Source: Spirochaetales bacterium
GTDB lineage: Bacteria; Desulfobacterota_D; UBA1144
Length of the DNA: 9,218 nucleotides
NCBI GenBank assembly: GCA_002730475.1
Contig: PCAG01000049.1
Location: 1-9,218 of the forward strand
Direction: 5' to 3'
Of this stretch, positions 1 through 7,944 are shown piece after piece; position 1 is the first letter of the stretch, and each line of letters begins with the position of its first letter. The position numbers were made by a program, and so were the translations under genes. The notes under the pieces are model-generated. The model had not been told where the DNA came from, made no database searches, and worked only from the letters and a program-made list of their open reading frames with translations.

Positions 1-115
1 GATTAGTGCTAATACAGCGTTAATGTATGGTGATATACACGGGATTATAGGTAAATCGCTACCGGAAATCAAATTACTAGAAATCGAATCAGAGGAGGAT
101 GTTGTTTTAGAGTGA
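1..115 (+). CDS. 3' end of an unrecognised protein-coding gene (partial)
   Basis: An open frame starting at base 2 runs for 37 codons to a TGA at 113-115, so the window opens inside a gene whose start lies to the left. The visible C-terminus contains LMYGDIHGIIGKSLPEI followed by an acidic tail ending VVLE. I do not recognise the family and assign no function. No strong hairpin with a T-run follows the stop. It is probably the last gene before the defence island. The frame is short enough that a chance open frame is possible, though its amino-acid mix looks protein-like. Confidence 0.5.
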   Translation, partial: ISANTALMYGDIHGIIGKSLPEIKLLEIESEEDVVLE

Positions 116-315
116 TGGTGGTATTGCTCCATTCAACATTTCCATATTGCAAAACAAACACACTCTTATAATATTTAAGTCAGTAAAGCAGTTACGAGTC
201 ACTTTCAACACATTTTAATAATTTTCAAAAAGATAGTTTTACTTGTTCATACGAGTAAGACTTTATACATACATTTATATTTCCAGCAAAGAGTATATTT
301 GCCCTCTATTTCAAT
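116..315. other. AT-rich intergenic stretch left of the island
   Basis: I see no convincing gene in this 200-base stretch. It contains a TATAAT hexamer at 167-172 with a poor TTGCAA match only 14 bases upstream, and a second TATA-like stretch around 270-285. Either could be a promoter element in AT-rich DNA, but neither has a good partner. No tRNA and no repeat shared with the right edge of the island was found by eye. Confidence 0.4.
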
Positions 316-456
316 GTGGACAAACTAACAAAAGAAAAACGAAGCTGGAATATGTCCCGTATCAGGGGCAAAGATACAAGACCGGAAAAGATAGTACGTT
401 CAGTTTTACACAAAGATGGTTTTCGTTTTCATGCGAAGAATGTTTGCACCATTTAA
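316..456 (+). pseudogene. truncated vsr relic (N-terminal quarter to third of a Vsr endonuclease)
   Basis: Starting at a GTG (316), this frame encodes 46 residues and stops at TAA 454-456. It reads KEKRSWNMSRIR at residues 6-17, then TRPEKIVRSVLHKDGFRFHAKN, which is the conserved N-terminal region of Vsr. By hand alignment about 26 of the first 42 residues match the intact Vsr encoded at 7485-7889. The frame stops just before the expected PGxPD segment, so the catalytic Asp, the zinc ligands and the rest of the roughly 130-140-residue protein are missing. I did not find the remainder in the other frames downstream. The copies differ at many positions beyond the first 29 shared bases, so this looks like the remains of a different, older vsr and not a fresh duplication. 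A longer overlapping frame (243-464) is not the real coding frame. Confidence 0.85.
331..359 (+). repeat. 29-base direct repeat, copy 1 (in the vsr relic)
   Basis: These 29 bases match 7500-7528 at 28 positions; the one difference is the 12th base (A here, T there). Both copies encode KEKRSWNMSR in the vsr reading frame. The two copies are in the same orientation, 7,169 bases apart, and flank the GHKL, Z1, DUF4420 and methyltransferase genes. Confidence 0.85.
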
Positions 457-550
457 TGCCTTAGTTTAATAATAGAAAATATTCAATCGTGGTTTGTTGG
501 CTTTGTTGTAATTACAAAATCTAATAATAAATGATGAGGTCGTTACTAAT
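457..550 (+). promoter_or_regulatory. probable promoter/leader region of the defence operon
   Basis: This 94-base AT-rich gap separates the vsr relic from the first operon gene and is the natural place for the main promoter. A weak bacterial-type candidate is TTGGCT (497-502) with TAATAA (522-527), spaced 19 bases apart. That would leave very little leader, so it is uncertain. A GAGGT Shine-Dalgarno site at 536-540 lies 10 bases before the ATG at 551 and supports that start. I see no clear operator. Confidence 0.35.
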
Positions 551-2152
551 ATGAAAACTATTGAGAGCATACCCCATGCTGGAAGAACTTTCGAAGCTTT
601 GAGAAGTTTGGGATACGATTTAAATTCGTCTATTGCTGACATTACAGATAACGCTATTACTGCAAAGACCCATGCAAAGAATATTTCCATAATTTTTAAA
701 CGTAAGGGGAAAAAATTTATTTGCAGAATAAAAGATGACGGTGTTGGCATGACAAAGAAAGAACTTGAGGAAGCAATGAGAATAGGAACAGAAACCTCAT
801 ATGGTATGCATGATCTCGGTAAATTCGGAATGGGTATGAAGACAGCCTCACTGAGTCATTGTAATATTCTTACTGTTATTTCCAAGACTAAAAAGACAGA
901 AATCGTCGGCTACAGATGGGATATGGGTCACGTGAAAGGTGCCAAACAATGGGCTCTGCTTCAGCTAAATAAAGAGGAAATTGCAGAAGACCTGAAGAGT
1001 GAAAAACTTACATTATCGCGAAATGGTACTATTATCTTCTGGGATGATCTTAGATTGCTTGATGATGAATATAAATCGTATACGAGCCATAAACTTGCTG
1101 AAAACTTTTTTTTTACTATCCTTGGTAAGCTTAAACTGCACCTTAGAATGGTTTTTCACAGATTTCTGGATGACAGCCTGGGAAGTCAAAAGAAATTAAA
1201 TATTGATGTAAATGGAGATAATCTTATAGGTTGGGATCCATTTTGCCGAAATGAAATTAATACTATCAAATCAAATCTTCCTAAAGATCTTTCTGAGCTC
1301 AGTATTCCAGGATTTAAAAGTCCTATTATTATAAGAAGTTATATATTACCCAGCAAAGCAGGTTTTTCGAGTAAAAAGGCCTGGGAGGAAGCAAAGGGGC
1401 TTCTATCCTGGAATGATTCACAGGGATATTACATCTACAGAGCAAACAGATTAATCAGATTTGGAGGTTGGCATGGGACTAAAGCAAAGGACGAGCATGA
1501 TAAATTGGCGAGAGTCAGCATTGATATAGACCCTTCCCTTGACAGGCTTTTCAGAATAACTGTTAATAAGAATAAAGTGCAGTTTCCAGAAAACCTCGTT
1601 AACCATTTGAAACACAAGGTAAATCGCAAGGTAACCAAAGAAGCACAGAAACAGTATAGAGAATCCGGTGAAAAGGCGAAGATTACCAATAAATTCAGAA
1701 ACCAAAAAACTAAGCTTACCAGCATTTCAAAAAATATGGTTGAAGAAAGGAATATTAAAACTAAAAAAAGCAGAGAATCGGATAATATTTCAGTAACAAA
1801 TCCAGGTGGTTTTTATTTGTCTAATAAAGTTCAGGAGTTTCTGAAATATGGAACTGACAAGAATAATTATGAAGTTGTGTGTGATAATCTTGATGATGAT
1901 CATTTATGGAAAATAGTATGTAACACCGGGGAAAAATTTAAAGTAATTATAAATGCCAGGCATCCTTTCTGCTCCAAACTTTATAGTTCTGGTAAAAACA
2001 AGGCATTAACAAGTGCCATTGATGCCCTGATTTTCTCTCTTGCCTTTGCCGAACTATATAGTAGAAACGAACATAATGCTTTATTGATAGACACATTTAA
2101 AAGAGCTTGCTCTGAGGTACTTAAACGATTATTGAAGGAGGAGCTGATATAG
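551..2152 (+). CDS. MutL/MORC-type GHKL ATPase of a restriction/defence system
   Basis: The 533-residue protein has an N-terminal Bergerat-fold ATPase domain. The N-box is IADITDNAITA, with Asp30, Asp33 and Asn34. The G1 box DDGVGM is at 62-67, and the G2 lid GKFGMGMKTAS is at 90-100. An S5-like second domain follows, with YYIYRANRLIRFGGWHG near 293-309 and VNKNKVQFP near 338-346; the latter resembles the MutL segment carrying its ATP-sensing lysine. Residues 350-415 are very rich in Lys and Arg, perhaps a linker or DNA-binding region, and a short domain of unknown type ends the protein. MutL has Glu where Asp30 sits. In this family the ATPase is thought to act as a nucleotide-driven clamp or switch on DNA. 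It starts the operon, and its stop lies 2 bases before the next gene, suggesting translational coupling. The match is to the MutL-like component of MZA-type systems, not to housekeeping MutL, because the MutL C-terminal dimer/endonuclease domain is not seen. Confidence 0.88.
   Translation: MKTIESIPHAGRTFEALRSLGYDLNSSIADITDNAITAKTHAKNISIIFKRKGKKFICRIKDDGVGMTKKELEEAMRIGTETSYGMHDLGKFGMGMKTASLSHCNILTVISKTKKTEIVGYRWDMGHVKGAKQWALLQLNKEEIAEDLKSEKLTLSRNGTIIFWDDLRLLDDEYKSYTSHKLAENFFFTILGKLKLHLRMVFHRFLDDSLGSQKKLNIDVNGDNLIGWDPFCRNEINTIKSNLPKDLSELSIPGFKSPIIIRSYILPSKAGFSSKKAWEEAKGLLSWNDSQGYYIYRANRLIRFGGWHGTKAKDEHDKLARVSIDIDPSLDRLFRITVNKNKVQFPENLVNHLKHKVNRKVTKEAQKQYRESGEKAKITNKFRNQKTKLTSISKNMVEERNIKTKKSRESDNISVTNPGGFYLSNKVQEFLKYGTDKNNYEVVCDNLDDDHLWKIVCNTGEKFKVIINARHPFCSKLYSSGKNKALTSAIDALIFSLAFAELYSRNEHNALLIDTFKRACSEVLKRLLKEELI
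2135..2143 (+). promoter_or_regulatory. Shine-Dalgarno site for the Z1 gene
   Basis: AAGGAGGAG lies inside the last codons of the GHKL gene, 11 bases before the ATG at 2155. It is the strongest ribosome binding site in the cluster and fixes this start. Confidence 0.7.
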
Positions 2153-2154
2153 AC

Positions 2155-4824
2155 ATGGACGAAACTGTTATAAGTCGAATAACTGATATTTTGACCCAGC
2201 GATTTTATGAACGAGGCATTGATAATTTTGACCTTGATACAGAGCTAAATATCAGCGATCCTGTTAAAGACAGGCAATTAACAGCTGAAGAGAAACATGA
2301 AGCAGGAAGAAGGGTGCTGGAGAAAATGAACTACAAGAAATCTTATGACGGTGCTGTTCTGAAACCCATTTCTGTAATCGATGATCCAAGAGAACACGAA
2401 AAATGGTACGATGATTGGCTTGTTGAAAATAATAACGAGATAGGAAGATTTTATTGGAAGAATCTTGAAAACTATCTAAGTAGTGTTTTGACAAGGAATT
2501 ATGGCCCTGAAAAGGCTGGGGAAATAGTCAAATCTATTGATGAGGCTACTTATGGTATCATGGAAAAGCTTGCAAATCCCAAGAGAACAGAATTCAGTTA
2601 TAAAGGACTTGTGGTTGGATATGTTCAGAGCGGGAAGACAGCAAATTTTTCTGCACTGATTGCAAAGGCAGTAGATGCTGGATATAAGTTTATAATTGTT
2701 CTTTCAGGTATCCATAATATACTTCGTCTTCAGACTCAAATCAGACTTGACAAGGAATTAACAGGCATGAATGATCATGGCCTGGAAGATGATTTTGTTA
2801 AGCTTCCTCCGGATATAAAAAAATGGAATAGGCTGTCCACTGCAAATAATGATTTTGCAGACGTAAATCTGAATCGTTTCAACGTTTATTGCACTACATC
2901 AAGCCCTGTACTTGTCGTCACTAAAAAAAATGTCACTCTATTGGATAAACTTATAGAGTTTATTAAGGCCGCTGATGAAACAAACAGAGCCCAAATGCCT
3001 CTGTTATTAATAGATGATGAAGCAGATCAAGCTTCAATTGATATAAAGGCCAACAGCCCTGATACTTTAACCAGCAAGACCAATGGTGCAATAAGAAGTC
3101 TTTTGGCCCTTTTCCAGAGGAAAACTTATATTGGATATACGGCCACACCTTTTGCCAATGTTCTTACAGATAAGACCACCGAGCATCCCGATCTTGAAGA
3201 CGATCTTTATCCAAGAAATTTCATAGTATCCCTGCCTGAACCTGAAGGGTATATTGGCACAGCAACTATTTTTGAAGGAAACTTGTCAGATATCTTTGTC
3301 AGAGAAATTCCAGATGAAAGAAATACACTTACAAATAACCAGATGACCGTAAACCTAATGAGATCAATCGATGAGTTTATCATATGTTGTGCGGTAAGAA
3401 ACATAAGGGAAGACAGGCAGGAACCCATGAGTATGCTGATACATGTTTCACATAAAATTTCTGATATGGGTACAGTTCGTGGACTTGTTGAAGAGTATTT
3501 CAACAATATACGTACAAAGTTCGGAGACAAAGAGGGAAGAGAAAAAATGAGGGATGAATATAATCACATATGGGAAGAGTTTAGAAGCAGCTCTGAAGCA
3601 ATTAATCGGGAACTTAGCCTGAATAACCACTTACCTGATTCTGAAGAAATATGGAATGAAATAAATAACGTATTATCTGTTGTCAGTATTCTTGAATTAA
3701 ACAGCGATACTGAAGACAGGCTGGATTATACAACAGGTGAAGAAATTAAAGTCATCGCAATTGGCGGTAATCAGTTATCCAGAGGTTTAACACTGGAAGG
3801 GTTGATGACAAGTTATTATCTGAGGGAAAGCAGGCAATATGATACGCTACTGCAAATGGGCAGATGGTTTGGTTACAGAAAGGGATATGAAGATCTAACA
3901 AGGGTTCACACTTCTATCCGAATATGGGAAAGTTTTGAACATCTTGCCTTGGTAGAAGAAGAGATAAGGGGTGAAATGTACAGATATGAGGAGGAAGAGG
4001 GAAGGACGCCAGCAGAAATGGCCATTCCAATAAGAGATCACAGGTTTTTGAATGTTACTGCTCGTAATAAAATGGGAGCAGCAGTGAGAAGACAAATTTC
4101 ATATAGTGAGTCACTAAACCAGACAATCTGTTTACCATTGAATCGTCCAGATCATCTTAAGAAGAATTATGAACTTGGCGAAAATTTTATCAAGAGCGTT
4201 AATCGTGATTACAAGTTTGATCGTATTGATGATCTAAACCTATACCTTGCCATAGATGTCCCGGGTGACTTAGTTCTAACAGAGTTTTTAAACAAATATG
4301 TATTTGTGGACAAGGAATCATCAGGGAAACGAGGACTCGATTCAGATCGTATGCTTAGCTACATTTACAGGAGATTAAATCACGAAAATCGTGAACTGAA
4401 AGATTGGAGAATTGCTCTGGTGGGGAATGAAAAGCCAACATCAGAGAACAGGCCTGTTGAATACGGAGGATTTGAATTAAACAGAGTACAGCGTAGCAGG
4501 AAACATACAGAAGCAGGTTATAACATTGGTGTTTTAACGGAGCCAGATCATTTGAGAATTGATCTTCCTCCAGAACCTGAGGATGATAGTAATAACAATG
4601 TTCCTTATTACATAAGAGCAAGAAATCCACAAAATCCTTTATTATTGTTATATGTAGTCTGGAGTGAGAGTAAAGCAAGAGTCCCTATCCCTAAAGAAAA
4701 GCTTCAACCTGGTCAAAGAATAAACCTTTACGAATTTATAGATTCGGAAAAAATTGATGTGCTAAGTTTAGCCATTATACTTCCAAGAAGTGCCTGTGAA
4801 CCTTTTGATTATGTGGGACAGTAG
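2155..4824 (+). CDS. Z1-domain superfamily II helicase-like ATPase
   Basis: This 889-residue protein carries the motifs of the Z1 family. Walker A is GYVQSGKT (155-162) and Walker B is IDDEAD (286-291). The SF2 motif III-like segment is GYTATPF (327-333). A motif V-like GGNQLSRGLTLEG lies at 537-549, and QMGRWFGYR at 567-575 carries the motif VI arginines. All key residues are present, so it is predicted to be an active ATPase. Residues 1-140 and 650-889 are extra regions with no motif I recognise. Family knowledge: Z1 proteins occur with GHKL ATPases and PD-(D/E)XK nucleases in restriction-like operons and in MZA antiviral systems, where they are the presumed translocase. The start has a strong ribosome binding site. 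The stop is 2 bases before the nuclease gene, so the three proteins are probably made together and may form one complex. Confidence 0.92.
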   Translation: MDETVISRITDILTQRFYERGIDNFDLDTELNISDPVKDRQLTAEEKHEAGRRVLEKMNYKKSYDGAVLKPISVIDDPREHEKWYDDWLVENNNEIGRFYWKNLENYLSSVLTRNYGPEKAGEIVKSIDEATYGIMEKLANPKRTEFSYKGLVVGYVQSGKTANFSALIAKAVDAGYKFIIVLSGIHNILRLQTQIRLDKELTGMNDHGLEDDFVKLPPDIKKWNRLSTANNDFADVNLNRFNVYCTTSSPVLVVTKKNVTLLDKLIEFIKAADETNRAQMPLLLIDDEADQASIDIKANSPDTLTSKTNGAIRSLLALFQRKTYIGYTATPFANVLTDKTTEHPDLEDDLYPRNFIVSLPEPEGYIGTATIFEGNLSDIFVREIPDERNTLTNNQMTVNLMRSIDEFIICCAVRNIREDRQEPMSMLIHVSHKISDMGTVRGLVEEYFNNIRTKFGDKEGREKMRDEYNHIWEEFRSSSEAINRELSLNNHLPDSEEIWNEINNVLSVVSILELNSDTEDRLDYTTGEEIKVIAIGGNQLSRGLTLEGLMTSYYLRESRQYDTLLQMGRWFGYRKGYEDLTRVHTSIRIWESFEHLALVEEEIRGEMYRYEEEEGRTPAEMAIPIRDHRFLNVTARNKMGAAVRRQISYSESLNQTICLPLNRPDHLKKNYELGENFIKSVNRDYKFDRIDDLNLYLAIDVPGDLVLTEFLNKYVFVDKESSGKRGLDSDRMLSYIYRRLNHENRELKDWRIALVGNEKPTSENRPVEYGGFELNRVQRSRKHTEAGYNIGVLTEPDHLRIDLPPEPEDDSNNNVPYYIRARNPQNPLLLLYVVWSESKARVPIPKEKLQPGQRINLYEFIDSEKIDVLSLAIILPRSACEPFDYVGQ

Positions 4825-4826
4825 TT

Positions 4827-5840
4827 GTGTATTTCAAAAATTTAAACATTAATACCTGGAGTGAATGGGATGATACCGGTGATATTGTCACGGGTTATCA
4901 TGGACGCTTTTTAAGTCAGGCAGATGGAGCAGAATCAAATCTGCTGATTTTTAAAGATGAGGGGAAGAAACTTCATTTTGTAATTGCAGATGATTCTGTT
5001 GCTAGAAAGGATATACATGACCCTAAAGTAAACGGCTTAAAAATTGAGTTAAAAAAATATAAATTTCGTGAAGTAGAAATAAAACAGTTTATAGATCTTG
5101 AATGTTCTCTAAATGCATATATCAGTGAATTTACAGAAATAGTAAAAGAAATTGCGGAAAGAATCCTTGACTCAAATGAGTTGCCTTTAAAAGCCGTTAC
5201 AGAAATTATCAGTAACTGGAAGTCTTTCTGGACTTCCGAGAAAAAACAAATCCTTTCAGACGCTGAACAGATTGGTCTAATATGTGAATTAAAAGTACTT
5301 AAAAAACTGTGTGAAATTAATCATGTTAATGCCTTGAGTTCGTGGAAAGGCCCTCTCGGAGAAAAATACGATTTTATCTTCTCAAGCTGGGTCTTTGAAG
5401 TTAAGGGTACCAGTAATGAAGGTCATATTCATATTATCAACGGTCTGGACCAACTCAAACCACCATCTGAAAAGAATCTTGCATTAATTTCTTTTCTTGC
5501 AACAAAAACTGAGGATGTCAAGGCACAGAGCGTGCAAACCTGGATAGAGGATATAGAAGTAAATATACTGAAAAATAATGCTGATGTAGTTAAACGTTTT
5601 TACGATTTGCTCATAGGTTACGGATATAATCGAATTCACAAAGAGGAATACAAAAAAACAAAGTTCGATATTTATGATGGAAATTTTTATTTAGTTAACG
5701 ATACTTTTCCAAAATTTACTTCTGATCATCTTAAAAAGTCCTTAGACAACAGGATTTCTGAAATACGATATATGATTGACTTGGAGGGATTACCTGGAGA
5801 AGTTTTTGAAAATATTTCATTGGATGATTATTTTTATTAA
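4827..5840 (+). CDS. DUF4420 PD-(D/E)XK family nuclease
   Basis: The 337-residue protein has the signature of the DUF4420 putative PD-(D/E)XK family. LICELKVLKKL carries Glu154. WKGPLGEKYDF carries Asp182, and VFEVKGT carries Glu191 and Lys193. These form the expected E...D...ExK metal-binding and catalytic set, so the nuclease looks intact. HIHIINGLDQLKPP (200-213) is a second conserved DUF4420 block. Residues 1-150 form a separate N-terminal region of unknown role. The start is a GTG at 4827, 2 bases after the Z1 stop, with only a weak GGGA upstream. There is no in-frame ATG until near the C-terminus, so this start is the best available and translation is probably coupled to the Z1 gene. 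It is the most likely DNA-cutting subunit of the GHKL-Z1 complex (inference). Confidence 0.88.
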   Translation: MYFKNLNINTWSEWDDTGDIVTGYHGRFLSQADGAESNLLIFKDEGKKLHFVIADDSVARKDIHDPKVNGLKIELKKYKFREVEIKQFIDLECSLNAYISEFTEIVKEIAERILDSNELPLKAVTEIISNWKSFWTSEKKQILSDAEQIGLICELKVLKKLCEINHVNALSSWKGPLGEKYDFIFSSWVFEVKGTSNEGHIHIINGLDQLKPPSEKNLALISFLATKTEDVKAQSVQTWIEDIEVNILKNNADVVKRFYDLLIGYGYNRIHKEEYKKTKFDIYDGNFYLVNDTFPKFTSDHLKKSLDNRISEIRYMIDLEGLPGEVFENISLDDYFY

Positions 5841-5850
5841 AGGGCCCTTT
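5839..5850. promoter_or_regulatory. perfect 12-bp palindrome between nuclease and methyltransferase genes
   Basis: AAAGGGCCCTTT overlaps the stop of the DUF4420 gene and is followed by more Ts (T-run 5848-5853), then by a TATAAC hexamer at 5855-5860. It has no loop, so it is a poor terminator. It could be a protein-binding site controlling separate transcription of the methyltransferase gene. The symmetry and position are visible; the role is a guess. Confidence 0.3.
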
Positions 5851-5916
5851 TTTGTATAACCTGTTGAGATTAAGAAAAGAAGCCATTGCTGGAGGATGGG
5901 ATTTTTAAAACTGAAA

Positions 5917-7482
5917 ATGAACCTTCAAAAAAGTAATAAAATTGGAATAATAGATATCTTTGCTGGGCCTGGTGGTTTAAGCGAAGGCTTTGCTTCTTTT
6001 AGTTGCAGGACCAGTAAAACCAGATATAGAATCCTGCTTTCAATAGAAAAAGACCCAATATCACATAAGACACTTGAATTAAGAAGTTTTTATCGTCAAT
6101 TTGATACAAAAAAGGTGCCTATTGAATATTATATGTACTTGAGAAATGAAATTAATAGAAATGAATTATTTAATAAATTTATTAAAGAGGCAGGTAATGC
6201 AGAAAACGAAGCATGGCTTGCTGAGCTTGGCAGTACATTACATACCCACGAGCTGGTAGACAAAAGAATAATAAATTCACTGAACGGATTAAAGGACTGG
6301 GTGTTGATAGGAGGTCCACCTTGTCAGGCTTATTCTCTGGTTGGTCGTGCGAGAATGAAGAATGATAAATCATTCAAAAATGATCCAAGGCATTATCTCT
6401 ACAAGGAATATCTGAGAATTCTTGCGAAACATGCCCCTCCAGTTTTTGTGATGGAGAATGTAAAAGGTCTTCTTTCTTCAAAAGGGGCAAATAATGAAAG
6501 AATATTCGATAGAATAATTAACGATCTTTCAAATCCATTAAAGGCTGTTATAAATGTAAAGAAAAGATATGAACAAAAACCATTAAAATATAATATATAT
6601 TCATTTGTTAAGGCTGATATAAGTAATAATTTATTAATGCCATCAGACTATGTGGTTAAGTGTGAAAATTATGGAGTGCCCCAGGCTCGTCACAGGGTAA
6701 TATTACTTGGAATTCGCAGCGATATTAATGTATTGCCTGATATTCTTAAGAAGGTTAGAGGTATAAATATGTGGTATGTGATTTCTGACCTCCCCGAAAT
6801 CCGCAGTGAATGTTCAAAAAGAAATCACAAAGGAACAACATGGCAGAATTCAATTCGTGAAATTGTAGATTGCAGATGGCTTAACAATTTAAAAGGAGAT
6901 TATGATCTGTATCATGAAATTAAGAAATTTGCTCAAGGCACAAGTGGTCCTTTAACAACAGGAGCAGAATTCACAGAGGGAAATTATAAATGCAAGTATA
7001 AACCCGCTTGGTTCCACGACAAAAGAGTGAGGGGTGTTTGTAGTCACTCTGCACGTTCGCATATGAAAACTGATTTACACAGATATATATTTACAACTTG
7101 TTACGCAAAATTAAATGACAAATCCCCTAGGATCAGAGATTTTCCAAAAAGTTTACTACCAAACCATAAAAACGTTGCTAACGCCATTGAAGATAAAATA
7201 TTTTCAGACAGGTTTAAAGTACAAATAAAAAATAAGCCTTCTTCAACTATCACTTCACATATAGCAAAGGATGGGCATTATTATATTCATCCCGATCCGA
7301 AACAGTGCAGAAGCTTAACTGTAAGGGAAGCAGCTCGCCTGCAAACATTTCCGGATAATTATCTTTTTGAAGGGCCCAGAACTGAACAGTATAAGCAGGT
7401 AGGTAATGCAGTACCACCACTGTTAGCAAATCAAATAGCCAGGATAGTCCATAAAATCATCCAGGACAACAATTTAATTTAG
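5917..7482 (+). CDS. C5-cytosine DNA methyltransferase (Dcm/Dnmt type)
   Basis: The enzyme transfers methyl from S-adenosylmethionine to C5 of cytosine in a target sequence. Numbering from the upstream in-frame ATG at 5896 (528 residues), motif I is DIFAGPGG at 20-27. Motif IV is GGPPCQ at 139-144, with nucleophile Cys143. Motif VI is ENV at 187-189, motif VIII is QARHR at 263-267, motif IX lies around 472-487, and motif X is QVGNAVPPLLA at 501-511. All catalytic motifs are intact and in normal order, with a helical insert between motifs I and IV. The region from about 270 to 445 should hold the target-recognition domain; I cannot infer the target. The ATG at 5896 directly abuts GGAGG with no spacing, so I prefer ATG 5917, seven codons later, although its spacing from that site (21 bases) is also poor. 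The gene follows a 76-base gap and ends 2 bases before vsr. It probably protects host DNA from the upstream nuclease module. Confidence 0.93.
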   Translation: MNLQKSNKIGIIDIFAGPGGLSEGFASFSCRTSKTRYRILLSIEKDPISHKTLELRSFYRQFDTKKVPIEYYMYLRNEINRNELFNKFIKEAGNAENEAWLAELGSTLHTHELVDKRIINSLNGLKDWVLIGGPPCQAYSLVGRARMKNDKSFKNDPRHYLYKEYLRILAKHAPPVFVMENVKGLLSSKGANNERIFDRIINDLSNPLKAVINVKKRYEQKPLKYNIYSFVKADISNNLLMPSDYVVKCENYGVPQARHRVILLGIRSDINVLPDILKKVRGINMWYVISDLPEIRSECSKRNHKGTTWQNSIREIVDCRWLNNLKGDYDLYHEIKKFAQGTSGPLTTGAEFTEGNYKCKYKPAWFHDKRVRGVCSHSARSHMKTDLHRYIFTTCYAKLNDKSPRIRDFPKSLLPNHKNVANAIEDKIFSDRFKVQIKNKPSSTITSHIAKDGHYYIHPDPKQCRSLTVREAARLQTFPDNYLFEGPRTEQYKQVGNAVPPLLANQIARIVHKIIQDNNLI

Positions 7483-7484
7483 CT

Positions 7485-7889
7485 ATGGATATACTTTCTA
7501 AAGAAAAACGTAGCTGGAATATGTCCCGAATTCGTTCAAAAAATACTAAACCAGAAATTGCAGTACGCTCATTGCTTCACAGAGCAGGATACAGGTTTCG
7601 ACTGCATGTTAATTATCTTCCTGGGAAACCCGATATAGTTCTCCCAAAACATAAAACGGTGATTTTTGTACATGGTTGTTTCTGGCACAGGCATCCGGGT
7701 TGTAAGTATGCGTATACACCAAAAAGCAAACGAAAATTTTGGGGGAAAAAGTTTAAACAAAATATAGAAAGGCACAAAAAAGTTACCAGAGAATTAGAAA
7801 TTATTGGATGGCGAGTAATTGTAACATGGGAGTGTGAAGTATCTAATACCAGAAAATTATTTAATTCAATCACAAAAAATTTGAAATAG
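7485..7889 (+). CDS. vsr: very short patch repair endonuclease Vsr (T:G mismatch nickase)
   Basis: This 134-residue protein is full length for Vsr. It nicks 5' of the T in T:G mismatches that arise when 5-methylcytosine deaminates within the partner methyltransferase's target. Visible features are the N-terminal KEKRSWNMSRIRSKNT block, then PGKPDIVLP with the catalytic Asp50. The core FVHGCFWHRHPGC (61-73) contains His63, the intercalating Phe66-Trp67 pair, His68, and the probable zinc ligands Cys65, His70 and Cys73; the fourth is Cys117 in TWECE. Compared from memory with E. coli Vsr, Val62 stands where that enzyme has a Thr. The start at 7485 is 2 bases after the methyltransferase stop, so the two are almost certainly co-translated, as expected for a functional pair. 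A broken relative lies at 316-456. Confidence 0.95.
   Translation: MDILSKEKRSWNMSRIRSKNTKPEIAVRSLLHRAGYRFRLHVNYLPGKPDIVLPKHKTVIFVHGCFWHRHPGCKYAYTPKSKRKFWGKKFKQNIERHKKVTRELEIIGWRVIVTWECEVSNTRKLFNSITKNLK
7500..7528 (+). repeat. 29-base direct repeat, copy 2 (in intact vsr)
   Basis: This segment matches 331-359 at 28 of 29 bases, in the same orientation and vsr reading frame. Identity drops sharply after it, although the encoded proteins remain similar. Confidence 0.85.
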
Positions 7890-7944
7890 CGGGTCGGGAA
7901 CCAAACCAGAACTTCGTCTATTTATTGTTAACGAGAAAAGAATA

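Noticed and set aside
243..464. 73-residue open frame beginning MFIRVRLYTY
   Set aside because: It overlaps the vsr relic in a different frame. The relic frame matches a known family, while this one has no recognisable content.
551..2152. Housekeeping mismatch-repair MutL
   Set aside because: Only the GHKL ATPase and S5-like parts match; the MutL C-terminal domain is missing, and the Z1/DUF4420 context marks the defence subfamily.
5839..5853. Rho-independent terminator after the DUF4420 gene (GGGCCC plus T-run)
   Set aside because: The palindrome has no loop bases, so a stable hairpin with at least three unpaired bases would keep only a very short stem.
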